A stretch of DNA of 37,281 nucleotides from a virus: the IMG/VR virus record IMGVR_UViG_3300047202_000046, positions 1-37,281 of that record. One strand, given 5' to 3'. The translations under genes were made by a program, and so were the position numbers. The notes beneath the pieces are model-generated. The model was not told the origin of the DNA. It searched no databases and saw nothing but the letters and a program-made list of their open reading frames with translations. Positions 20,996 to 29,935 of this stretch are shown piece by piece (positions within the stretch are counted from its first letter, which is position 1; every line of letters starts with the position of its first letter).

Positions 20996-23900
20996 TTGAA
21001 TCTTCCGAAGACAAAACGAGACTATATCGATCTATACGTATCTCTCGGCTTTACGCCTATTCCTATCTACGCCGGCGAGAAGAAACCGTCGGTACATTGG
21101 GAAGAATGGCAGACGAAGCGACCGAGTAAAGATAAGATACGTAGCTGGTTCGATTATACCGACCGAGACGTAGCGACGATTTGCGGAAACGTAAGCGATG
21201 GCTTAGTTGTGATTGACTGCGATAATCAAGCGACGTTCGATCTTATAACGAAGAATATTGAACTCGTTAAAAAGACGATTATCGTTAAGTCGCCACACGG
21301 CTGGCATATCTATCTACGAACGGATAACGTTCCGACGCCGAGACACTATCGCTTAGACGACATTAAGCTCGATATTCTCGGCGAGGGTAGTATCGTCGTT
21401 TTACCGCCGTCAACGTCTAGCGCCGGCGTCTATGCTTTCGACGCGTCTCTCTCGACCGATGATTATACAATTCTGCGGATGGATAACGTGATTGGAACGG
21501 TCGAAGACGCGTTACGCATAGTCGGAATTGATGTTGCTAAAGCAACGTCGCTACGCTCGGATAATGAACGTCTCGGAGACGAGGGCTTTCGAGAGCTTCT
21601 CGCTAACGTAAAAGAGGGCAATCGACACGATGTAGTTCTTCGAGCGACAAACTATCTCAAGCAAAAGTCGTCGCTGAGTCTCGAAGCTATATACGACTAT
21701 CTCGCGCCATACGTTCTTAACTGTCCTGCGGAACATTCTTGGACGGATAAAGAGCTTCGCGCGGAGATTCTCAAAGCTTTTAACTATAAGAGCAACGAAC
21801 AGCGCTACTTCGAAAAGAATAATCCGCAACCGCTAAAGATGAAGAATCCTGACGATATTAAAGAAGCTCAGCTCGGAGAATCTTTAATTGACGGAGTTTT
21901 ACATCGTTCCGATGTAATTCTATTATATGCTCCATCCGGAGAGGGTAAGTCTATCTATGCAACGAATATCTGCGCGGCACTTATAAATGGAACTCGTGCA
22001 CTCGAATTATGGAATACGCGTAAATGTCGCGTTGGATTCGCTGATTACGAGATGCCTGTCGGCGAGTTAAAGCTTCGCTTTCACGAGATACTAGGGAACA
22101 CGCTCGGATATTCGAATTTCTTTACGGAGAGCTTTCAAGGGCGTCGTTTAATCAACGAAGCGCATATAGACGAACTTGAAGCGAATATAAAAGAACTAAA
22201 ACTCGACGTACTAATTATCGATAATCTAAGCTCAGCAAGCGGAACGGTTAAAGACGAGAATACCGGAGTACAGCGCGACGTTATGGACACGATTCGAGGA
22301 CTCGCTAAGAGAACTAACTGCGCGATTATCGTCATTCATCATACGGGAAAGCCTAAGTACGACCCCGACGGTAATTCCGTTCGTATGACGCCACGCGGTC
22401 ATTCGTCTATAAGCGACGCTTCCGACGTAGAACTTCAAATATTAAAGACCGAGCGAGAGAACGTTACCTCGCTATTATGTACAAAGTCTCGCGGCGTTCG
22501 TAATACGATACGTAAAGAATGGCGTCGCGACTTTTATTATGACTCGGATTCGTTTACGATTACGCCGTTAAACGAAGAAGACTCGACGAAGACGACTACC
22601 GTTGCGCGATTAAAGAGCGCTAAAGAAGCGCTTAAAATAGGCGACCGCGAGCTAGGCGATTTATTAAGTGTTAATTTCTCAACCGTCGCTCGCTGGCTAA
22701 GAGGCGAAAACTTACCGAGCGAGACACGACTTTCTAAAATACGCGAAATAATCGAGAATCTTGAAAATCGACTTGGAAAAAGCGTGTCGTCCGAAAACGC
22801 AACACTAGCGCAACGCCTTGAAGGAAATGAGCGCGCTCCTTATATAAATAAAAAGAATGATGTATCACAAACGGAGACGAAAACTTCGAGCGTTAAGCAT
22901 AATAGCGCTAAAGCGAAGAAGACTACTATCGACTTAAATAATCCGTGCGCGTCTTGCCCGGCGTGTAAAGAGAAGACGACAAGATTCGTTGACGGCGAGG
23001 GTACGTGTTCGAACGGGATAATGTTTATCGCCCAGTGTCCGGGCGAAGTCGAAATGACTACAACTCCGCGACGACCGCTTATCGGTCCCGCCGGTCAAGA
23101 GTTTAATCGATTACTAAAAGTCGCTTATATAAAACGAGAAGAATGTCGGATAACGAATCTCGTTAAATGTGGTCATATTAAACCGCCGGATCCGCTTAAA
23201 AAAGAGGTCGATTGTTGCTCGATACTTCTACAAAGAGAAATCGAGAAGTATAAACCGAAGCTCATTATTCCGCTAGGGTCGTACGCGTGGAGTTTCTTCG
23301 GTTTTAATACAACGATTAGCTCGTCTCACGGAAAGCTATTTAAGCGCGAGACGTTTAACCGACCGTACGACTTACTTCCGATGTATCACCCGTCGGCAGT
23401 TCTTCATAATCCCGGATTAAAAAAGATATTAAATCACGACTTCGACGATCTACACTTTAAGACAAGCGCTATCGTAACGCTACCCCGCGGTAAATACGAA
23501 AAGGCGCTATCGTTCGATAGTCGAGATACTACCGCGTTTGACTTCGAAACCGAGAGTCTAGATTCTTATTCTAGCGTCTTAGGCACGTCTTACAGCGATC
23601 GAGACGGTCAAGCGGTTTACGTCGTCGGAGAGCCTAAAGAGATTCTTATTAAGCGAGCGATCGCGCATAATGCTAAGTTCGAGCTTAAGCGTCTTAAGAC
23701 TCGCGGTATAAAGTATAACTTCGATCGCTTAGACGACTCATATCTACTAGCGAAAGTTCTCTGTTTAGAACACGGCGGATTAAAAGAGTTAGCGCTTAGC
23801 GAACTAGGCGTTATAATGACGCGCTTTGAAGATATTGCAGTTAATAACTCACTCGTCGAAGCGAATCTCGACGAGGTCGTTAAGTACGCTTGCGCGGATA

Positions 23901-25129
23901 GCGATATGACCCGTCAGCTATTTAATAAGCTCGAACTCGTCGCGAAGCGAGACTTTCCTAAACTCTGGAAGCTATACGACGAAATTGAGCGTCTCGTTAC
24001 GCCCGTTATCGTCGATATGGAATTAATCGGACTTCGTATCGACGTAGACTATCTAAACGAGGTCGGTAAAGAGCTTGATAAAGAACTAAAAGAAATCGCG
24101 AAGAAAGCTGAGCGAGACTTCGAATTAACAGAGACGATTATTAACTCTCCGAAACAACTTGGCGAGTATCTTAAAGCGCACAACGTACCAATATGGAAGA
24201 AGACAAGTACCGGACAGTTAAGTACAGAAGCCGACGTTCTCGAAGCGCTAGCACACGACTATCCGTTTATACAAGCCGTACTCGAATATCGAAAGCCCGC
24301 GAAGCTTAAGAGTACGTACGTTGACGGTTGGTTGAAGCTTATCGACTCTAATAATTACGTCTATCCGGAATATACGCAGATTATAAACTCTGGTCGTTTA
24401 TCGAGTAACGAGCCTAACGCTCAGAATTTACCGGTCGGGGACAAGATACGACGAGCGATTATAGCACCGGAGGGTAAGAAGCTTGCCGCGTTCGATTATT
24501 CTCAAGCGCATATCGTTATCGTCGCATATCTCGCTGAAGACGACGAAATACTCGAATCGTTTAGAAATGGTATCGACTTTCATACGCAGACCGCGAACGA
24601 TTTAGGCGTAAAAGCGGTTGGTGATATGCCGGCGCGACAGATAGCGAAGCATCTTAATTACGCGATGATTAAAGGCGCTTCCGCGCAGAGACTAGCGACC
24701 GACGCGGGCGTATCTAAAGAAGAAGCGGAAGAATTTATAGCGCTTTGGTATAAGAGACACCCAAAAGTTAAGCGCTATCTCGACGAGACGACCGCTTTCG
24801 CTAAAGCTCACGGCTATACGGATTCGTTTTACGGGCGTCGTCGTTATAGCGACAAAGTCTTCGCGAGCGACTTTCGTACGATTAACGAGGGCGTACGCGA
24901 GCTAGTCGATATGCCGATGCAAGGAACGGAAGCAGATATTATGAAGAAAGCAATGATAGCTTGTTACGGATTAGCGCCGATCTGTATGCAAGTACACGAC
25001 GAGCTAGTCTTTATCGTTAATCAAAAAGATAAAGCGCTTCTCGACGAGATTAAACGACGTATGACGAGCGTAACCGATATTCCTATTCAGGTCGAATGTA
25101 AAGTTGCCGATAATTTCGGAGACGTGTAA
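20996..25129 (+). CDS. Single-chain replicase: Prim-Pol, helicase, HTH, uracil-DNA glycosylase, 3'-5' exonuclease, family A polymerase
   Basis: A 1377-residue protein starting at TTG (GAGG 5 nt upstream). Domains by residue: Prim-Pol 1-170 (VVIDCDN D74/D76, SPHGWHIYL, VVLPPS). RepA-like RecA-type ATPase ~285-510 (Walker A APSGEGKS 312-319, Walker B VLIIDN, IHHTG). HTH ~541-590 (GDRELGDLLSVNFSTVARWLRG). Uracil-DNA glycosylase ~648-822 with Cys pairs for a cluster (CPAC, NLVKC, then CC after a 14-residue gap), PLIGPAG, LIIPLGSYAW and HPSAVL. Exonuclease ~845-990 (FDFETE, HNAKFE, YACADSD). Polymerase ~1000-1377 (FDYSQ 1166-1170, RQIAKHLNYAMIKG, QVHDE). All parts appear intact and in frame. Such a fusion would prime, unwind, proofread and synthesise in one molecule. 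Confidence 0.93.
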   Translation: MNLPKTKRDYIDLYVSLGFTPIPIYAGEKKPSVHWEEWQTKRPSKDKIRSWFDYTDRDVATICGNVSDGLVVIDCDNQATFDLITKNIELVKKTIIVKSPHGWHIYLRTDNVPTPRHYRLDDIKLDILGEGSIVVLPPSTSSAGVYAFDASLSTDDYTILRMDNVIGTVEDALRIVGIDVAKATSLRSDNERLGDEGFRELLANVKEGNRHDVVLRATNYLKQKSSLSLEAIYDYLAPYVLNCPAEHSWTDKELRAEILKAFNYKSNEQRYFEKNNPQPLKMKNPDDIKEAQLGESLIDGVLHRSDVILLYAPSGEGKSIYATNICAALINGTRALELWNTRKCRVGFADYEMPVGELKLRFHEILGNTLGYSNFFTESFQGRRLINEAHIDELEANIKELKLDVLIIDNLSSASGTVKDENTGVQRDVMDTIRGLAKRTNCAIIVIHHTGKPKYDPDGNSVRMTPRGHSSISDASDVELQILKTERENVTSLLCTKSRGVRNTIRKEWRRDFYYDSDSFTITPLNEEDSTKTTTVARLKSAKEALKIGDRELGDLLSVNFSTVARWLRGENLPSETRLSKIREIIENLENRLGKSVSSENATLAQRLEGNERAPYINKKNDVSQTETKTSSVKHNSAKAKKTTIDLNNPCASCPACKEKTTRFVDGEGTCSNGIMFIAQCPGEVEMTTTPRRPLIGPAGQEFNRLLKVAYIKREECRITNLVKCGHIKPPDPLKKEVDCCSILLQREIEKYKPKLIIPLGSYAWSFFGFNTTISSSHGKLFKRETFNRPYDLLPMYHPSAVLHNPGLKKILNHDFDDLHFKTSAIVTLPRGKYEKALSFDSRDTTAFDFETESLDSYSSVLGTSYSDRDGQAVYVVGEPKEILIKRAIAHNAKFELKRLKTRGIKYNFDRLDDSYLLAKVLCLEHGGLKELALSELGVIMTRFEDIAVNNSLVEANLDEVVKYACADSDMTRQLFNKLELVAKRDFPKLWKLYDEIERLVTPVIVDMELIGLRIDVDYLNEVGKELDKELKEIAKKAERDFELTETIINSPKQLGEYLKAHNVPIWKKTSTGQLSTEADVLEALAHDYPFIQAVLEYRKPAKLKSTYVDGWLKLIDSNNYVYPEYTQIINSGRLSSNEPNAQNLPVGDKIRRAIIAPEGKKLAAFDYSQAHIVIVAYLAEDDEILESFRNGIDFHTQTANDLGVKAVGDMPARQIAKHLNYAMIKGASAQRLATDAGVSKEEAEEFIALWYKRHPKVKRYLDETTAFAKAHGYTDSFYGRRRYSDKVFASDFRTINEGVRELVDMPMQGTEADIMKKAMIACYGLAPICMQVHDELVFIVNQKDKALLDEIKRRMTSVTDIPIQVECKVADNFGDV

Positions 25130-26221
25130 ATGAATAAATTAGTCGTATCTAAAGGTAAGTCGATTCTCGACTGCGGAGACGCTATACTTGACCAGTTTCG
25201 TAAAGACTTCTTAGATCCGACGCTCGGTATTGGTGAGCTTGCGCAGAAATATAATCGTGCGTCGAGTACGATTTATAACTGGGGTAATATCGAACTCGGT
25301 TTACATCGACCTAAACTCAAGGTTGATAATCGGACAACGTATCGCGACTTACTCGCGTCGGTTAGTAAGATGGCGCTCGCGATACCGGAAGTTAAAGTTC
25401 CTTATACTCCGGCTAGTTATGCGGATAATGCCTCACTAATTGCTAAAATCTCCGACGCGCACTTCGGACGCTTAACGAATTCCTTTAATCGAGATATTGC
25501 GATAAAGCGTATTGCGAGACTCGGTAAGGAAATCGATACTCTCGCGATCGGAAGTCAATATTATGCGAAAACGCTCGAAGTATTCTTTGAGGGCGATTTA
25601 GTTCTCGGAGAGCGAATCGGTATACAGGTTAACGTCGAAGAAATCGAGCGCTTAATTATGTCACAAATTTTTGAACTCTCGGTTCCATATCTCTCACAAT
25701 TTCTACTTGATAGACTCCAGAGCTTTGAAACGATTAACGTTCACGGAGTACGTGGCAATCACGGCGACTTAGGTAAGTTCCAGTCGAAGTCCGCGAATTG
25801 GGACACATTCGTCTATAAGATAATCGAGCAACGTCTTATTAATCAACCGCGAATTAAATTTGATATTGAAGTACAAAACTTCTATAAATATGCGAGAGTT
25901 CAAGACTTAGACTTTCTTATCGTACACGGCGATCAGTTCAAAGCGTCAAACGGTATTCCATATAACAATATAATCTCGAAGACGATGCGCTGGCAAAGCT
26001 CTATGCCGCGACACTTCGATGTACTAAGCTTCGCGCACTTCCATTCCGCGTCGAAATTTATGATAGGGAACGTTCGCGCTTACGGTAACGGAACAATTTT
26101 AAGCGACGATGAGTGGGTACGCGAAGTTCTCGGCTTAAGCGGAACAACGTCTCAAGTAGCGCTCGTCGTCTCTGGCAAAGATATTATTCTTGAGCGCGAA
26201 ATAAATCTATCGGAGTGTTAG
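25130..26221 (+). CDS. Calcineurin-like metallophosphatase with N-terminal HTH
   Basis: 363 residues. Residues ~30-60 (GIGELAQKYNRASSTIYNWG) form a helix-turn-helix. The phosphatase domain has the full metal set: SDAHFG (D109, H111), EGDLVLG, RGNHGD, VHGDQF, and AHFHSA. Related proteins include SbcD/Mre11 nucleases and phage phosphoesterases. It follows the replicase directly (ATG right after the stop), so a DNA end-processing role is likely. Confidence 0.82.
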   Translation: MNKLVVSKGKSILDCGDAILDQFRKDFLDPTLGIGELAQKYNRASSTIYNWGNIELGLHRPKLKVDNRTTYRDLLASVSKMALAIPEVKVPYTPASYADNASLIAKISDAHFGRLTNSFNRDIAIKRIARLGKEIDTLAIGSQYYAKTLEVFFEGDLVLGERIGIQVNVEEIERLIMSQIFELSVPYLSQFLLDRLQSFETINVHGVRGNHGDLGKFQSKSANWDTFVYKIIEQRLINQPRIKFDIEVQNFYKYARVQDLDFLIVHGDQFKASNGIPYNNIISKTMRWQSSMPRHFDVLSFAHFHSASKFMIGNVRAYGNGTILSDDEWVREVLGLSGTTSQVALVVSGKDIILEREINLSEC

Positions 26222-26223
26222 TC

Positions 26224-26481
26224 TTGGAATACTTATTTCATATCTTTAATAATAAGACGAATACGTTTATCGGGATCGTTAATACTAATACTGTTCCGAA
26301 GCCAAAAGACTATATTAACTATTGCGATACAGTATATCGTATTGCTGAAGTAAGCATAGGTAAGCATCTTCTCGATCAGATACGCGTCATTCCGAGAAAT
26401 AAGTATGATAGACGCTCCGTCGATATAGCGATTATCGACGAGACGAACGGAGTTATATGGTCAAATCGAGTGAGAAGCTAA
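26224..26481 (+). CDS. Small unknown protein
   Basis: 85 residues from a TTG at 26224 with CGGAG 8 nt upstream; a GTG at 26215 lies inside that site and is less likely. EYLFHIFNNKTNTFIGIVN then KYDRRSVDIAIIDETNG suggests a small beta fold. No family. It precedes a gap of 46 nt containing a GNRA-type hairpin (GCTC-GCAA-GAGC, 26482-26493). Confidence 0.5.
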   Translation: MEYLFHIFNNKTNTFIGIVNTNTVPKPKDYINYCDTVYRIAEVSIGKHLLDQIRVIPRNKYDRRSVDIAIIDETNGVIWSNRVRS

Positions 26482-26527
26482 GCTCGCAAGAGCAGATGAT
26501 AATAGTATTCAAAAAGGGAGATAAGAA

Positions 26528-27064
26528 GTGGACAAAAAACTCAAAGGGTTTCTGGAACAAATGCAAATCGGCGGTAAGCACGAGCACGATGCGCTTGCGG
26601 TACTTACTAACGAAGTAACCGGACGAAAGCGCTATATCTGGGGGCGTAATATCGTAACCGACGCGGGCGACGTATATTATGCGCAGAAAGCCTGCGGAGA
26701 GTCAGCGACGAATACGTTCGCGAATCTTTATCTAGCGACCGGTGGTCCCTCGACACCCGGTAAGACGGATAACTACGGTTCGTTTACTGGCGTTACGGGC
26801 GAGAAAGCGAAGTCGAGCGGTTATCCGAAGACGAATGACGACGATAGCGATAATACCGGTAAGACAACGGATACCGTCTCGTGGAAGTTCGAATATATAA
26901 CGAGCGATGGTCCCTATACGTCTATAACGCATTCGTTTATCGCGAAAGCGTCAGCGACCGGAACAGACCCAATTCTTAACTCGTATAAGTGGGGGGCGTC
27001 TTGGTCAAAAGACACCTCGACTTCTTGTAAAGTATTCGCTAATCATACAATGAACGGAACGTAA
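26528..27064 (+). CDS. Structural protein candidate of the second tail block
   Basis: 178 residues, GTG start with GGGAG upstream. The phrase RNIVTDAGDVYYAQ and the Gly/Ser/Thr-rich, beta-type sequence (GKTTDTVSWKFEYITSDG, ITHSFIAKASATG) resemble phage fibre-associated or minor structural proteins. It opens the block 26528-29377, separate from the main tail genes. No certain family. Confidence 0.55.
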   Translation: MDKKLKGFLEQMQIGGKHEHDALAVLTNEVTGRKRYIWGRNIVTDAGDVYYAQKACGESATNTFANLYLATGGPSTPGKTDNYGSFTGVTGEKAKSSGYPKTNDDDSDNTGKTTDTVSWKFEYITSDGPYTSITHSFIAKASATGTDPILNSYKWGASWSKDTSTSCKVFANHTMNGT

Positions 27065-27065
27065 A

Positions 27066-27194
27066 ATGCCGAGAGCAAATTATGTTCCACCTACCGCAAC
27101 TAAAATTCAAGACAATCTCTTTGAAATCTATCGACTGGCGAGGACGACTTTACAATCCGGTATGCTCACGGTTCTTAATAAAACGGAGTCTTAA
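27066..27194 (+). CDS. Small protein in the tail-fibre block
   Basis: A 42-residue open frame beginning just after the preceding stop (MPRANYVPPTATKIQDNLFE then IYRLARTTLQSGMLTVLN). It is tightly packed between two structural genes. Its bases mark the start of the transition to CpG-poor DNA. Confidence 0.45.
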   Translation: MPRANYVPPTATKIQDNLFEIYRLARTTLQSGMLTVLNKTES

Positions 27195-27197
27195 ATT

Positions 27198-29066
27198 ATG
27201 CCGCTTATTGACTTAGGAAATAGAACTTGGAAACTACCTCACATATCGGGTGAGGATATTCTGCTTGGTAGTGGTAAAGCAGGTAACTTTGAGCCTAAAT
27301 TGACTTTGCCCTGTTTTCTAGGGGAGTCTAAATTAAACTTCATTCCTCAAGTCTTGGCTCTGAATGCCGAAGTGCGGGGCGATGAACTGGTAGCAGGGAA
27401 CTCTAACTATCAATTTAAGTGGAAAGCTACGAGTGTAAATCCTCTATTCAATGAACGTGGTGGTATGGATATAATCATCACGCTAAATAAAAAGCCACCT
27501 AGAAACTACATTGAGTTTGGATATGATGCCACAAAATTAGTGGCTTACCATCAGCCTGAACTAACCGCTAAAGAGATAGCAGAAGGATGTTTCAGACCAG
27601 ACCATGTTATTAATTCAATAGCATGGTATCACAACACTAAGGGCGGGCTGGTAACACCTTCTGACGTAAAGAGATTTATTACGACAGGTAAAGCGTTTCA
27701 TACCTATAGACTGTTAGTTACCGATGCTCTGGGGAATAAAACGTGGGCTGACTGGACTCTGGAACTGGACAATATAGTCAGGCTCACGGTAGACCAAGTA
27801 TTTCTCAATACGTGTGTTTATCCAGTAGTCATAGCACCAGTGGGGGATACGTTCGGATATACAGGTTTTGGTGGTGGAGGTTCTGCGGTAGGTTTTTACG
27901 GTCCCTACAGAACGATTCTTACCACTACTAAGGGCGGAACAGTTATTGATATAAATGCCTATGTTTTCAATGACCCAAGTAATGGTAACAAATATGCCAA
28001 AATGGCTATTTATAGTGGAAATAACATTATCTCTAATGGTGTTTCCCCGCAAATAACAGTTCCAGAAGGCACAACTGGATGGGTTGCATCTACTTATGTG
28101 AGTTCACCAACAATAAGTGCCATTACACCTTATGGGTTAGCTTTAATGATGGAGGATGCTTATCCGTATTATACTCTCCAGTATTATGATTCTGCTACAG
28201 GGGGAGTTCATGGTTGGGACACCACAACTTATGGAACATTCCCTGACCCTTGGTCAGACGATGGTTCTGGAACTCGTCGATGTTCCATCTACTGCGAATT
28301 CACACCAAGCGGGGGCGGACTCGTCGAGTTTTGTTCAGATACGGAAGCGTTGAGTGACTCTCTGATAAGACGCGGGCGTACGAATCGCTTCTCTGCGGAG
28401 ACGATTACGCTCGGAGAGTCTAGCGTACGTCGACTCCGTTCAACACGATTCGTTATAGAGACAATGAGTCTTATCGACTTATTAATAAGACGCGCGTACT
28501 CAAATAGATTTATCTCCGAGACGATAAGTATCGTCGATAGCTTCGTAAAAGCATTTCCGGGCTTACCGATCGTTAAAATACTCGACGAGACTCTTAGTAT
28601 TGGCGAGAGTCTAATGCGTCGTCTACGCGGTATCTACTATACGAATAATGACGAGAGTATCTCCGACTCTCCGATAAGACGCGGACGCGTCGTTAAATTA
28701 TTCGGAGAGACGCTTACGAATATCGAGAGCGTACTACGTCGAGGGCGTATTATATTACTCGAAAGTACGTCAGAGAGTCTAAGCGAGATAGAGATACGAC
28801 GCTTACGCGGTATCTACGCGCTAAGCGAGCCGGAGACGCTTACAGAGACTTCCGTTAGACGCGGGCGGTCGGTACGTCTACTCACCGAGATGCAATCGCT
28901 TATCGACTCATTACTATACTCGATGCCCGGACTTCGACGTATTCTTAACTGGATAGTAAATCTATTCTCGCGTGATAAGACATCCTCGCTACGCGCGTAC
29001 GATATTGAAGCGGATATAAACGAGCGCGATATAACGCTTACTGCGCAAACGGAGGAACAAGAATGA
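27198..29066 (+). CDS. Mosaic tail fibre protein with foreign N-terminal half and about ten 20-residue repeats
   Basis: 622 residues. Residues ~1-370 are beta-rich (Gly-rich turn YTGFGGGGSAVGFYG; YGTFPDPWSDDGSG) and encoded by DNA with a quite different base pattern: I count 7 CpG in 27301-27600 versus 35 in 28321-28620. Residues ~379-570 are about ten imperfect repeats around an ETLSIGESLMRRLRG-like unit (ETITLGESSVRRLRS, ETLTNIESVLRRGR, and others). The tail ~570-622 is basic then acidic. It probably acts as a receptor-binding or adhesive fibre in which an imported head was joined to a resident repeat stalk. Confidence 0.72.
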   Translation: MPLIDLGNRTWKLPHISGEDILLGSGKAGNFEPKLTLPCFLGESKLNFIPQVLALNAEVRGDELVAGNSNYQFKWKATSVNPLFNERGGMDIIITLNKKPPRNYIEFGYDATKLVAYHQPELTAKEIAEGCFRPDHVINSIAWYHNTKGGLVTPSDVKRFITTGKAFHTYRLLVTDALGNKTWADWTLELDNIVRLTVDQVFLNTCVYPVVIAPVGDTFGYTGFGGGGSAVGFYGPYRTILTTTKGGTVIDINAYVFNDPSNGNKYAKMAIYSGNNIISNGVSPQITVPEGTTGWVASTYVSSPTISAITPYGLALMMEDAYPYYTLQYYDSATGGVHGWDTTTYGTFPDPWSDDGSGTRRCSIYCEFTPSGGGLVEFCSDTEALSDSLIRRGRTNRFSAETITLGESSVRRLRSTRFVIETMSLIDLLIRRAYSNRFISETISIVDSFVKAFPGLPIVKILDETLSIGESLMRRLRGIYYTNNDESISDSPIRRGRVVKLFGETLTNIESVLRRGRIILLESTSESLSEIEIRRLRGIYALSEPETLTETSVRRGRSVRLLTEMQSLIDSLLYSMPGLRRILNWIVNLFSRDKTSSLRAYDIEADINERDITLTAQTEEQE

Positions 29067-29377
29067 GCCAATTAACGATTCCGCAAGGCGACTTCGGCTT
29101 CTATCTTAACTTCACAATTAAGAAAGCTGACGGCACTGTCTACAACTTAACCGGATATACGATTACGTTCAACGTTTGGCGGAAAGGCGATAAGACTAGT
29201 AAATACGTTACCGGCGCTTGTACGATTGTACAAGCAGACGGAGGTACTTGTCGCTACCTCGTCGTCGCTAATGACTTTGCGACTGCGGGTAAGTATCGAA
29301 GCGAGTTACAGCTAACGAAGTCCGGAGTACAAGAGAGTACGGAAGCCTTCGATATTGTCGTAAGCGAATCGGCGTAG
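29063..29377 (+). CDS. BppU-N-like baseplate protein
   Basis: 104 residues, ATGA-coupled to the fibre gene. LTIPQGDFGFYLNFTIKKADG, YNLTGYTITFNVWRKGDK and AGKYRSELQLTKSGVQESTEAFDIVVS follow the pattern of the Ig-like N-terminal domain of phage upper baseplate proteins (BppU_N/DUF2479): strand, insertion, strand, ending in a V-containing strand. It probably links fibre to tail. Confidence 0.72.
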   Translation: MSQLTIPQGDFGFYLNFTIKKADGTVYNLTGYTITFNVWRKGDKTSKYVTGACTIVQADGGTCRYLVVANDFATAGKYRSELQLTKSGVQESTEAFDIVVSESA

Positions 29378-29387
29378 CGAGGTAAGT

Positions 29388-29471
29388 ATGAAGAAACGAA
29401 TTAGAGAACTAATTAACGCAATACGCTTCGCTTACGAGGCGTATAAAGTCTATCGAAGTATAAAGAAGTGA
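29388..29471 (+). CDS. Very small basic protein (27 residues)
   Basis: ATG at 29388 with CGAGGTAAG upstream; the sequence MKKRIRELINAIRFAYEAYK is an amphipathic helix, ending VYRSIKK. Its TGA overlaps the GTG start of the next gene (GTGA). It could be a coupling leader or a small helical protein. Confidence 0.4.
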   Translation: MKKRIRELINAIRFAYEAYKVYRSIKK

Positions 29472-29713
29472 ATAACAAACACTTTCGTAGAAACGAGAGA
29501 CTCGTTATATGTAGCGTCTGCGGCGCTGGCGCTATAAGCGAGACGGGCGGTAATCTCGTTAAGATCGATGAGAGTAAGTATCGCCACGCGTCTGGAAGTA
29601 TCTGCAATCGTCTTAAGCTTACGCGAGAGGTCGACTTGTGTAAGAGAGCGAGTATAGCAGGACTCGTACTCGCCAGACCGCGACTCGCGATAGCGACTCG
29701 ACGCATTCCGTAG
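29468..29713 (+). CDS. Small zinc-binding-like protein
   Basis: 81 residues starting at GTG within a GTGA overlap. CSVCGAG near the N-terminus plus later single Cys residues (SICNRL, VDLCKRAS) could form a zinc site. Basic. No family. It is the last gene before the 319-bp gap. Confidence 0.45.
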   Translation: MNNKHFRRNERLVICSVCGAGAISETGGNLVKIDESKYRHASGSICNRLKLTREVDLCKRASIAGLVLARPRLAIATRRIP

Positions 29714-29802
29714 GAGTATCGCCTTACTTGCTAGGATTAGAAACGGTACGGTCTACCGTCTGGAGTAGTAGTTGGATATAGCTCGAAACCGTTTAGCGCT
29801 AG

Positions 29803-29826
29803 GCTTACCAGGATACGAAAAGGCGT
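29803..29826 (-). repeat. Copy 4 of the GCGCCTTTTCG..TCCT element (inverted)
   Basis: On the minus strand: ACGCCTTTTCG-TA-TCCTGGTAAG. It matches the other copies in the CGCCTTTTCG core and TCCT box. It lies in the large non-coding gap. A partial relative (TCCTAGCAAGTAAGGCG on the minus strand) is also present near 29721-29737. Confidence 0.5.
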
Positions 29827-29910
29827 TAGCGTCTAGCGGTAGTAGCTGGGACGTCTTTACGCCTACCTATAGAGCATACCGTAGTAAACCGAGAGCGCGC
29901 GCTCGAATAG

Positions 29911-29935
29911 GCGTCAATCTAAGATAAAATGTCGC
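29911..29935 (+). promoter_or_regulatory. Bipartite site, copy 3
   Basis: GCGTCAATCT, nine bases, TGTCGC followed by ATAAC. Spacing is identical to the two copies at 13.6 kb. It lies about 100 bp upstream of the first gene of the modification block. Confidence 0.6.
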
